Part shown: piece by piece, positions 46,010 through 60,972 of the stretch
Layout of the letters: each line of letters opens with the position of its first letter
Position numbering within the stretch: the first letter of the stretch is position 1
Assembly (NCBI RefSeq): GCF_021917145.1
Contig: NC_061067.1
Span: forward strand, 2,415,631 to 2,479,630
Direction of reading: 5' to 3'
Length of the DNA stretch: 64,000 nucleotides
DNA from: Hypomesus transpacificus
Taxonomy: Eukaryota > Chordata > Actinopteri > Osmeriformes > Osmeridae
Position numbers and translations under genes: made by a program
Notes under the pieces: generated by a model
The model's input: the letters and a program-made list of their open reading frames with translations, nothing else
Databases searched by the model: none
What the model was told of the DNA's origin: nothing

Positions 46010-48263
46010 AATAACTGTCCCAGCATGTGATGAAGAGAGCAGGGAGGTGCTCCACAGCAGCTATAACCTGACCAGCACTCTGGCCTCTATTATCCACTAC
46101 AACAGCGCCACCCCTCAGGATCCACTGGTACTGCAGGTAGGTACACCAGGCAGACCTACATGGATGTATTACCAGTGTGTCCAGTGTATGGGGCTGGTGA
46201 AATCTTGGGTTGTATAACGTGTGTGTGTTTGTCTCAGTGTCTGCAGCTGCTTCAGAAGCTGACGTATAACGCACGGATATTCCACTGTAGTAACTACATT
46301 CATGAGCTCATAGCATTCCTCATGACCAACATGTAAGATTCTCTCTCCTTTCTCTCTCTGTACGGATGCTAACCTTCACCGTTAAGATGCAGCTTGTCAC
46401 GTTCTCCTTTGCCTCTCCCTCTCAGCCAGTCTCATAATGATGACATCACCATGCCGTGCCTGGGTCTGATGGCTAACCTGTGTCACAACAACCAGTCTGT
46501 TCAGAGTCACATCAAAGCTCTTGTGAGTCTATGCTGTTTGTCTTTAAAGTTCGGTATGAATCCATGAAACAGCCTACTCTTATGTTCTTAAATTATGTGT
46601 GTGTGTGTGTGTTCGTGTTTGTTTGCATGTCCGTGTGTGTGATTGTGTCCATGTCTGTGTGTGTGTGCCCCTATGTGTGTGTGTATGTGTGTGTCCTTGC
46701 AGAGCAATGTGAAGCCCTTCTACCGTACGTTGATCAACTTCCTGGCCCACAACAGTCTGACGGTGGTGGTGTTTGCCCTCTCTCTCCTGGCCAGCCTCAC
46801 CCTGGGGGAGAGGGTGGGAGACAAGGTGAGGCTATCCTGGGGGACAAGGTGAGGCTAGCCTGGGAGAGACAAGGTGAGGCTAGCCTGGGAGACAAGGTGA
46901 GGCTAGCCTGGGGGAGACAAGGTGAGGCTAGCCTGGGAGACAAGGTGAGGCTAGCCTGGGGGAGACAAGGTGAGGCTAGCCTGGGAGAGACAAGGTGAGG
47001 CTAGCCTGGGAGAGACAAGGTGAGGCTAGCCTGGGGGAGACAAGGTGAGGCTAGCCTGGGAGAGACAAGGTGAGGCTAGCCTGGGAGACAAGGTGAGTCT
47101 AGCCTGGGGGAGACAAGGTGAGGCTAGCCTGGGAGAGACAAGGTGAGGCTAGCCTGGGAGACAAGGTGAGGCTAGCCTGGGGGAGACAAGGTGAGGCTAG
47201 CCTGGGGGAGACAAGGTGAGGCTAGCCTGGGAGAGACAAGGTGAGGCTAGCCTGGGAGAGACAAGGTGAGGCTAGCCTGGGGGAGACAAGGTGAGGCTAG
47301 CCTGGGAGAGACAAGGTGAGGCTAGCCTGGGGGAGACAAGGTGAGGCTAGCCTGGGGGAGACAAGGTGAGGCTAGCCTGGGGGAGACAAGGTGAGGCTAG
47401 CCTGGGAGAGACAAGGTGAGGCTAGCCTGGGAGACAAGGTGAGGCTAGCCTGGGGGAGACAAGGTGAGGCTAGCCTGGGAGAGACAAGGTGAGGCTAGCC
47501 TGGGAGAGACAAGGTTAGGCTAGCCTGGGAGAGACAAGGTGAGGCTAGCCTGGGGGAGACAAGGTGAGGCTAGCCTGGGGGAGACAAGGTGAGACTAGCC
47601 TGGGAGAGACAAGGTGAGGCTAGCCTGGGGGAGACAAGGTGAGGCTAGCCTGGGAGAGACAAGGTGAGGCTAGCCTGGGAGACAAGGTGAGGCTAGCCTG
47701 GGGGAGACAAGGTGAGGCTAGCCTGGGAGAGACAAGGTGAGGCTAGCCTGGGAGAGACAAGGTTAGGCTAGCGTGGGGGAGACAAGGTGAGGCTAGCCTG
47801 GGAGACAAGGTGAGGCTAGCCTGGGAGACAAGGTGAGAATAGCCCGGGGGAGACCCCAACCGGCTGACCCAGACCGGTCCCTAACGGAGAGCTTTCAAAC
47901 CTGGTGTACGGGCTGCCTGGTGGAGCTGTCAGATCAGATTTGACTAGAGGTATCTGATGCTCTGTGTGTCTCTCAGCTGTTTGATGCCAAGAACATCCAC
48001 CAGACCTTCCAGCTCATCTTCAACATCATCGTCAACGGTGATGGAACTCTGACCCGGAAGTATTCCGTTGACCTTCTGATTGACCTGATCCGGAACCCCA
48101 AGATATCTGACTACCTCACCAGGTATTCACTCAGATGAAAGACTTTATCGCTGCGTCTTTACGTCGTTGTTTTTCTCACAGAAAGTGTTTTATGCTCGTT
48201 GTTTTAATCTCTCTCTGTTTATCTCACACACTCTCTCTCTGTTTATCTCACACTCTCTGTTTA

Positions 48264-48320
<57 letters not shown>

Positions 48321-48551
48321 ATCTCGATCTCTCCTGCACACGTCCTCTTCTGGGTGTGTGTCTGGAGGTACGAGCACTTCTCCGCCTGTGTGTCCCAGGT
48401 GCTGGGCCTGCTGCATGGGAGGGACCCAGACTCTGCTGCCAAGGTGAGGGGACTGTCCTCCCTCAGAGCTGCTCCTCTCCACATCAGCCCTCCACCCCCT
48501 TCACAAGCCTCTCTCTCTCTCTTTATGTCTCTCTATGTCTCTCTCTGTCTG

Positions 48552-48620
<69 letters not shown>

Positions 48621-48673
48621 GTCTCTCTCTCTATGTCTCTCTCTCTATGTCTCTCTCTCTATGTCTCTCTCTC

Positions 48674-48716
<43 letters not shown>

Positions 48717-48741
48717 ATGTCTCTCTCTGTCTCTCTATGTC

Positions 48742-48793
<52 letters not shown>

Positions 48794-51700
48794 GGTGCTG
48801 GAGTTACTCCTGGCTCTCTGCAGTGTGTCAGGGCTTCGCTCCCTGCTGTGTGATGTGGTTTTCCGCCCGGCTGGGCCGCGGCTCCGGGCAGCAGGCCGTA
48901 AGCAGGGGGCAGGACTGGACCTGGGAAAGAAGGCGGAACCAGGTTTGGCCCTCGTCCAATGGCTGACATCGTCAGTGGAGGGGGCGGGGCCATGCTGTCT
49001 GCAGGCCCTACAGCTGCTCACTGAGTTGCTGGAGGTACGGAGGCCTCACTAGGACACACTGCGACTCACTGAAACTCAAACTGGAAATCTTTAACGCGGT
49101 GCTCGTAAAGTTCCTCGTGCAAGGATTCACTGTTCCGGAAATGTCTGGGTGTTTCTAGTATGATGGTATTTGTGGTGTTTCTCCCTGCCTCTGCAGGAGG
49201 CGCTGGGGGCAGAGAGTGTGCTGGGGTTTGTGGCCATGCTGGTGCCTGTGGTGTTGGGGCTCCTGAAGACACCAGGCACGCTGACAGGAGACGCTCAGCT
49301 CAGAGCCTACTGCCTACGGAGCACACACACCACCGCGCTGCTGCAGGATATCCTTGTGGGTGTGTTTCTGTGTGTGTGTGTGTGTTGTTGAGCTTAACCC
49401 CCCCCCCCCCTCTCTCTCTGTGTGATGAGAACTCCTCCAGGTGTGTGTTATTCTGTGTGTGTGGGTGTGTTAATCCTTAACCCCTTCACTCCTGTGTGGT
49501 GAGGACTCGTCCAGGTGTGTGTTAGCCAGCCAGCTGAGCCCTCAGCTCTGCCTGTCTCATGTAGAACACCTCCTGTCCTGTTGCTATAGCAACGGGCCCC
49601 TCACCAGCCCCGACTGTGACCTCAGGTGAGTGACCTCATCACACAGGTTACACACACACACACGCAGACACGGTCTTACTGTGTGTGTGTGTGTTCCAGT
49701 CAGGTGTGTGCAGAGGCAGTATTGAAGACCGTAGAGATGATGAGTAAGTTAAGACAACAGGTGAAGGGCATGGAGACCAACTTCTACATGATCCTCCAGG
49801 TATACACACACACACACACACTCACGTCCTTACTGTCTTGGTTGAAGGATGATTGTCTGTTTCCATGACAGTATAAACCTCTCCCTCACGCTTTCTCTGT
49901 CTCCCTCACGCTCTCTCTCTCCTCTCTCTGTTCATAGGACCCAAGGATGGTCACTCCCCTCTCCCTGGCCATGACGTCCAATCAGAGAGAGCGCGTGCAG
50001 ACGGGCCTCAGTTTGCTGATAGAAGCCACTCCCCTTCCAGACTTCCCTACTCTAGTGTGAGTCTCTGACCACAGTCACAGGCCCAGCTGTCCATTCATTC
50101 ATGCATCAATCCATCCAACCAGATATTCATCCCTCCACCCACACGGTCATCAGTTCATCACCCTGCTGTACGGGTCCCTCACACAGTGGGTCGTGTGTTT
50201 GTGTCATTATTGATCGTCTCAGATTGGGCGAGAGCATCGCTGCCAACAACGCCTACCGCCAGAGGGAGGCTGAGCTGTCCGTCAAGCGTGTTGCCGTGTC
50301 AGACGTCCCGCCCCCCCTCGGCAACAGCCTATCAGGACCCTGCCCATCCAGTCCCTCTAATCAGGGCATCCACAACTTGATAGAGAAGCTCCAGAATAGC
50401 ATGGAGGTGTGTGTGTGTGTGTGAGAGAGCTTGTTTGTGAGAAAGAGTGTGTGAGTGTGACATAATGTGTGAGCCTAATCTGCATCCCTGTGGTGTGTGT
50501 GTGTGTGCGCGCTGCAGTTACAGGAGCAGGTGAAAGACGTGCGCGTGTCCGAGATCATGGATGTTTACGAGCAGAAGCTGTCTGCTCTGGCGGTGTGTAC
50601 CAACATCACATCTCTCCAGGAGAACACACACACACCCCTACCTGTTTCAGTAAGGAACCCTCTCGACCTGTGTGTGCCTGCGTGTGTGTCTCTGACCTTG
50701 TGTGTGTGTGTGTGTGTGTGTCAGTCTAAGGAGAGCCGTCTGCAGGACCTGCTCCAGGCCAAGGCTCTGGCTCTCTCACAGGCTGACCGGCTCATCTCAC
50801 AGTACCGCTGTCAACGGGCCCAGGCCGAGGCCGAGGTAACGCACACACACACACTCTCATAGGTACACACGCTCACACACACATACTGGTACTGTACACA
50901 CACAGACACAACCCTCCTTGAACACACTCTCACCCCTACACAGACACACGACACAGAGTTAGCTCTATCTACCGTCTCCCTCAGCGTGTGTGTGTGTGTG
51001 CAGGCGCGGAAGCTGGCGTCCCTGCTGAAGGAGGCGGAGCGCGGGCGGGAGGCGCTGCAGGGCGAGGTGGCGTCCAGGACACTGGAGGCCGGCAGCGCCG
51101 AGGCCGACATGAGGGAGATCCTGCGGCACAACGCCCGCCTGCAGGCCGACTCCCAGGAACACGAGGCCCTCAAGGGCTCCTACAACCAGCTGCTCTGCAG
51201 GTCTCACACACACGCGCGCACACACACATGCACAGTAAGAGACACAATCACAGCTAGAGAGAGAGACACACAGAAAGTAGGAGAGACACACAGTCGATGA
51301 GACACTCACATACACACGGGGAGAGACACACGCACTTAGTGAGACCTACACGCCTACAGTAAGAAACGCCTGTGTGACCTGGCTGTGGTGTGTGGGTGCT
51401 GTGTGTGCTGTGTGGTGTGTGTGTGTGGTGTGTGTGTGTGCAGGCTGGAGGAGAGCGAGCGTCAGTTGAAGGAGCTGCAGGGGGCGCACGTCGCCCTCAC
51501 CAAGCAGAGCGACGCTCTGAGGAGGACCCACGATGCCCTGCGGCTGCAGCACGACAAGTAACACACACTCACACAGGGGTTTGGAGAAGTGGTCATGAAC
51601 CCTGGTCATCAGGGCCCACTCTCCTCTATGTTCTAGATGTTTCCCTGCTCCACCTGGTTCAAACGAATGGGTCCCTATGAAGCGGGCCCCATTCGAAGAG

Positions 51701-52429
51701 GGAAACACCTAGAACTTTTAATACATGAACACATAACACACCCTCGTAACTAAGCGTGTCTCTCACACAGGCTCGCCTCTGAGCTGCACGAGAGGGAGGA
51801 GCTTATCAGCGGCCTCCAATCAGATCTTCAGAAGAGAGACAGTGACATCACAGGTTGGTCTTCCACTGTGAACAGCAGCCTTCTACAAGTGACTCTGAAA
51901 TGCCTCTGTCTCTCTCCTAACTCTGCCCATGCCTTCAACTTGATTGGCGGGGGATTTCCGAGACTCATTTCCCACTGGGGACCACAAGGTTTATCTATCT
52001 TAACCGCCACCAAGTAAAACGACTTTCTCTCAGGTCTGCAGGCCGAGTTAAGAGAGCAGGAGGAGAGGGGGAGCGCGAGAGAGAAGGAGAAGAAGGAGCT
52101 GGAGGACACTGTGGACGCTCTGAGGAAGGATCTCCACAAAATGGAGATGGCCAGAAAGGAGGCCAGCATCCGGGTAAGAGAACCCACACACCTGTCTGAA
52201 CCTCCAGAGAAAATCTCATTCAACCCGCTAGGCCCACACTAAGCCTGGGTGTTTCCTTCCTGCCCTCCCCCTCTCCTGGCAGGCCTCTTCTCTGGAGGTC
52301 CAGAAGGGCCAGGTGGAGGCCAAGCTCCAGAAGAGGGAGGACGAACTGAACAAGAACGCCGCCATGATCGCCATGATCCACAGTCTGAGCGGAGGCAAGC
52401 TGACCAAGGATGTGAACCTGTCGCTGTGA
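45438..52429 (+). CDS. cip2a: Cellular inhibitor of PP2A (CIP2A, KIAA1524)
   Basis: Twenty-one coding exons keep phase throughout: 45438-45539, 45623-45770, 46024-46136, 46238-46332, 46426-46522, 46703-46825, 47977-48122, 48368-48443, 48795-49034, 49197-49347, 49490-49625, 49700-49799, 49938-50056, 50223-50406, 50518-50592, 50725-50835, 51004-51200, 51444-51557, 51771-51853, 52034-52173 and 52283-52429. They give 898 residues (human 905). The N-terminal half is an armadillo-like fold with [35 protein letters not shown] and [11 protein letters not shown]. The C-terminal third is coiled coil, ending [16 protein letters not shown]. Human CIP2A stabilises MYC by restraining PP2A-B56 and tethers broken DNA in mitosis. 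Intron 10 looks U12-type (AT-AC); all others are GT-AG. A 1-kb minisatellite fills most of intron 6. Its neighbour hhla2 is also adjacent in human. Confidence 0.96.
46816..47850. repeat. Minisatellite of about 40 units carrying copies of the exon 6 splice donor
   Basis: Units of 23 and 25 bp (differing by GA or GG) repeat about 40 times from the end of cip2a exon 6 into intron 6. The unit core is GACAAGGTGAGGCTAGCCT. The first occurrence spans the true exon-intron border GGAGACAAG|gtgagg at 46825/46826, so nearly every unit contains a full-strength copy of that donor. Variants GTGAGT, GTGAGA, GTTAGG and GTGAGA-AT appear in a few units. Confidence 0.95.
48259..48790. repeat. (CT)n tracts flanking cip2a exon 8
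   Basis: Long CTCTCT runs lie at 48268-48318 and 48550-48790, the latter interrupted by TATGTCTCT. They produce long Leu/Ser-rich open frames on + and Glu/Arg-rich ones on -, which are not genes. Confidence 0.95.
49348..49489 (+). other. cip2a: Apparent U12-type AT-AC intron in cip2a
   Basis: The intron starts ATATCCTT (49348-49355), the consensus 5' splice site of AT-AC minor-spliceosome introns. It has the near-ideal branch site TCCTTAAC (49474-49481) and ends CTTCAC about ten bases later. Joining exon 10 at G49347 to exon 11 at T49490 gives [20 protein letters not shown], aligning with the human CIP2A segment around LTLCGDD. A GT-AG alternative (gtgggt at 49356, acceptor GGTGAG at 49503) is also in frame but loses the conserved LCGE residues. 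Confidence 0.85.
51583..51715. mobile_element. Decayed hAT-type MITE in cip2a intron 18
   Basis: The stretch carries AACCCTGGTCATCAGGGCCC, then TAGATGTTTCCCTGCTCCAC and a shortened, imperfect inverse arm (GAGGGAAACACCTAGAA). It belongs to the palindromic family at 21249 and 28394, but it is shorter and more diverged. Confidence 0.6.
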
Positions 52430-52657
52430 CGCGTGACCTCCACTCCCACGGACACACGCTTTGAGCCTCCCTCAGACACACGAGAAATGATTCTCAAGAA
52501 TGAAACAATTCGTTTTTAAAATAATGTATCTAATGAGCCTGTTTGGGTGTTGTTTGTCGCAGTCCCATGTATTGAGCTTTTTGTCAGTCGTGCTTTTGCT
52601 CGTCTTTAAAACTTTTATCCTTTTAACTATCTGTTATCGTCCCTTATTCTGTTGTCA

Positions 52658-52663
52658 AATAAA
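52658..52663 (+). terminator. cip2a polyadenylation signal (AATAAA)
   Basis: AATAAA lies 229 bp after the cip2a stop codon. Confidence 0.7.
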
Positions 52664-52694
52664 TGATTTATCAGCTCCGGTCATCCATCCCAAT

Positions 52695-53101
52695 TGCGTG
52701 TGCTTATTGTGTGAGTGAGATGTAAGGACAAACACCCGTGTGCTTATTGTGTGAGTGAGATGTAAGGTCAAACACCCGTGTGCTTATTGTGTGAGTGAGA
52801 TGTAAGGACAAACACCCGTGTGCTTATTGTGTGAGTGAGATGTAAGGACAAACACCCGTGTGCTTATTGTGTGAGTGAGATGTAAGGACAAACACCCGTG
52901 TGCTTATTGTGTGAGTGAGATGTAAGGACAAACACCCGTGTGCTTATTGTGTGAGTGAGATGTAAGGACAAACACCCGTGTGCTTATTGTGTGAGTGAGA
53001 TGTAAGGACAAACACCCGTGTGCTTATTGTGTGAGTGAGATGTAAGAACAAACACCCGTGTGCTTATTGTGTGAGTGAGATGTAAGGACAAACACCCGTG
53101 T
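52695..53101. repeat. 40-bp minisatellite between cip2a and chrnd
   Basis: About ten near-identical 40-bp units (TGCTTATTGTGTGAGTGAGA followed by TGTAAGGACAAACACCCGTG) lie head to tail. Only single-base differences are seen (for example GGTCA, GAACA). The array ends about 190 bp upstream of the chrnd start codon. Confidence 0.95.
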
Positions 53102-53123
53102 CGGCGTCAGGAAGGGTTCTGAG

Positions 53124-53204
53124 CATGTGCTTTGCTCGACTACATTTACTCTACAACCACCGAGGATCGGATGTCTGTTTCTTGTCGAGGGGAAAGCCCA
53201 CCTG
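53124..53204 (+). promoter_or_regulatory. Candidate E-boxes upstream of chrnd
   Basis: CATGTG (53124-53129) and CACCTG (53199-53204) match the CANNTG E-box that myogenic factors use in muscle acetylcholine-receptor promoters. The transcription start is unknown, so they may lie in the 5' UTR, and such hexamers are common by chance. Confidence 0.3.
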
Positions 53205-53289
53205 TTCCCGCCACTCAGGCAGCGAGACCTAAAGGCTTCTAACTGCAGACTGCAGAACCGGCTGAGAAAGCATTCGGTGGCCGACAAAC

Positions 53290-57883
<4,594 letters not shown>

Positions 57884-59187
57884 CACGCGCGGCGCTCACA
57901 CACTTACACACTGTATACACACATTGTATACACATACTGTACACCTACACACACACCTACTCACACTGTACATACACTTACCTTACATATACAGACATAC
58001 ACACATTCACCAATAATCTCTTTCTTTCTTCTGTGTGTGATTTAATCATGTTTATTTCATTTAAGATAGTTTTGACATTTTGTGTTCTTTTGTGTGCCAA
58101 AGGCAGCAGTGTTTTGGACCTTACATCACTGGCTTATACTCAGTCAAATGTGAACTTGCATTAAATATCTAGTACTTTCAAGTGAGTGATGTTTACATTT
58201 ACATTTAGTCATAGCAGACGCTCTTATCCAGAGCGACTTACAGTAAGTACAGGGACATTCTCCCCAAGACAAGTAAGGTGAAGTGCCTTGCCCAAGGACA
58301 CAATGTCATTTGGCACGGCCAGGAATCGAACCAACAACCTTCTGATTAATAGCCCGACTACCTAACCGCTCAGCTATCTGACCCCCATGTATAAGCATTG
58401 TCAGTCTGGTACAAGGAGATAAAGAATCGATCCAGGCTGTGCCCTGTAGGTGGCAGTGTTGTCCTGTCTGACCTTCAGTGGTGACCCTTGACCCAGACCA
58501 GTCTCAGAGCTGCTGATAACAACCTCTCCCAGAGGTGGGTTCTCATGGTGTCTGAAAGATCTGCTGATTTCACAAGTCTTAAAAGTCTGCTGTTTCACTT
58601 CTCCAAGGACGGTTTCCAAGTAGGTTTCTCCTCTGGGTGTTTTCATAATGGCTGGCACGTTGCATCTGGAACAGATCCAAACTTTTTGGATTTGTAAACA
58701 TGACAGGCTGTCCAGGGTATCCAACCCTAAATGATGACCAGAGGAACAGTCTGTGGAGAAGACCCAGCAACACAGATATCCAGCCTGACTGGGTTTCCTG
58801 TCTGGACCGGCGTCGTGAATGGATGAAGCTTGACAGCTGATTGGTCTGTTTTAATGAGGACAGCTGTATGTCATGTGTTTGTTCTGTTTTGGTGATGAGG
58901 AAACGGCCACATAGTGACCCAGGTGGAGCTGAACGTCACCAGGCTCACTGCTTCAATGTGGCCAGTTCAGAGGAGCTAACCACCCACACACAGGCTCTCT
59001 GACCCTCTAAATACTAAACATTGGCATTCAAATAAAACCAATGATGAAATATGCACATCTAATTGTTTCAAATAGCAGGGCTATTCTATTCCAAGGAATA
59101 CATTTTAAGTAAAAAAATATTTCAGTTATTCTTCACATACATAAACCACTGTGTGTGCATTGTAAGTAGCATAAGGAGGCCGACAGT
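57884..59187. other. Convergent intergenic region between chrnd and the HHLA2-like gene
   Basis: CA-rich sequence follows the chrnd stop, and no canonical AATAAA close to it is obvious (ATTAAA-like at 58160). A SINE is inserted at 58195-58387. No coding gene is recognised from 58388 to 59187. An AATAAA on + near 59031 may be a distal chrnd signal. Confidence 0.5.
58195..58387 (-). mobile_element. tRNA-derived SINE, full length
   Basis: Read on the - strand, it opens with a tRNA-like head containing box A (TAGCTGAGCGGTTAGG) and box B (GGTTCGATTCC). The shared core GTGTCCTTGGGCAAGGCAC and the tail CGCTCTGGATAAGAGCGTCT then lead into ATGTAAATGTAAA. No clean target duplication was assigned. Confidence 0.88.
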
Positions 59188-60898
59188 TCAGCTAGAAGTC
59201 TCTCTTTGTGGAAGTTGGTGAATTTCCTCCATTTCACTCATGTTTTGTTCCATGTGATGGCTGTCTTTTCTTGTGAGAGGGTCTGCTGATGTCACAGGAC
59301 TTGATTGTGTTAATTCTGCCATGACGTATTCCTCATGAATCTCAGCCCCTCCATTAGACATGGGTGACAGTCCACCTTCAGTGATCTGAGTATTCTGGGG
59401 TAAAAAGGTCTGTTGCTCTGGGCTCTGCGAGGGTTGTGGACTCCCTCCGTTCTCTCTGGGTGTGGCTACAGGGAGGATAAACGAGTCTGTTTGTTTAGAC
59501 ACAGTTAGCAGCAAAAACACAGTGTCTGACTTAGTTAGAATTGATACACTATTGATTACTATACAAACTGCATTAATCTATTGTGTTTTCAGTCTTTATT
59601 ACCTGTGTCATTGAAACCTGCACATCTTCTTCCTGAGTAGAAAAATGATAAACTATTAGACTTTTAGGCAGGGGTTAGAAGTTATGTGTCAGTGGATGAA
59701 GATAAAACACCCCCCTGCTGCCCCTTTCTGAACACCACCAGCCTTACATTTACATTTAGTCATTTAGCAGACGCTCCTATCCAGAGCGACTTACATACAG
59801 TACAGGCACATTCCCCCCGCAGCAAGTAGGGTGAAGTGCCTTGCCCAAGGACACAACATAATTTTACACGGCTGGGAATCGAACTGGCAACCTTCAGATT
59901 ACTAGCCTGACTCCCTCACCGCACAGCCACCTGACAGCCTTACCTCTGCAACACCAAATAATGAGGGCAGTAGCAAGCACACCCGCGATCACCAGACCCG
60001 CGATCACCGGACCCACAATCCGCCAATTGGGTGCCTCTTTCTCTCCTGCATATAGTAGTACACAGAAGAACAAATGAGCCACAATCCTACCACACTCCAG
60101 GTAAACAACATTTGCCAGGGGTTAGTCAGGAAAATATGGTAAAATCAAGTAAGTGTTTGTGAGCCAGGTTTACTCGACTCAGAGAGTTTGTAAGTGTTTG
60201 TTTCACCTTCAGGTAAAATCTGCAGGTCTGTGACAGACACGTATCTGTTTCCTGCAGACCTGAGGTCACAGGTGTAAGTCCCCTGGTGAGACAGTGTTAG
60301 CTTGTGGAGCTGAAGCCTGCCAGGCTCAGGGGTACTCTCAACCTGGTCCTTCCACGTCCCCTGGACCTGGGGCTCAGCTGTCTCACTGCTGAGGGTGAGG
60401 ATGAGCTCTGAGTGGTTGAACCTCCACTCAAGGTCAAAGGTCAGGGGGTCAGAGTGAGACTTAGGGAGGCTGCAGAAGATTGACACACTGCTGCTAGGAG
60501 AACCTTCAACTGGATCTGCAATAAGACATAAACAATCTGTCAGGACAGTCTGCTTGAAGCAGAGAATGGAACGAGGAGATGGGAGGACTTGGTGATTCAG
60601 AGATGAACTGACAGTACCTTGCTTCCTCAGAGTGGCTGTTCTGTTCCGAGTGTTGGATGACACAGAGCAGACATAGTCAACATCTGAGTTATTTCCCATG
60701 ATCCTTAGAGAGCTGTGGATGTTGTACAGTCCTAGGGTGTCTGTCTCAGAACTGAGGGGGGGTTGGCCGACCAGGGTGGGGCTGGTGGACCAGGTGAGTT
60801 TAGGGAGGGGGTAGATGGCTCTGGAACTGCAGGTCAACACGTCATCTGACAGCTTTATGTCTACAGAACGTACTGGAGCTGTACAAGGAAGGTTGAAT

Positions 60899-60972
<74 letters not shown>

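Noticed and set aside
48135-48853. Two overlapping open frames of more than 200 codons, Leu/Ser-rich
   Set aside because: They are products of the (CT)n tracts around cip2a exon 8. The true exon 8 uses only 76 bp in this stretch.
49348-49503. GT-AG reading of cip2a intron 10 (gtgggt at 49356, ggtgag at 49503)
   Set aside because: It is in frame, but it loses the conserved LCGE residues, and the AT-AC signals are much stronger.
52695-53101. CRISPR-like array of 40-bp units
   Set aside because: There are no variable spacers, only direct tandem units, and the context is a vertebrate genome.
58310-58387. tRNA gene on the minus strand
   Set aside because: Box A and box B belong to the head of a SINE with the usual core and tail; the tRNA fold is decayed.
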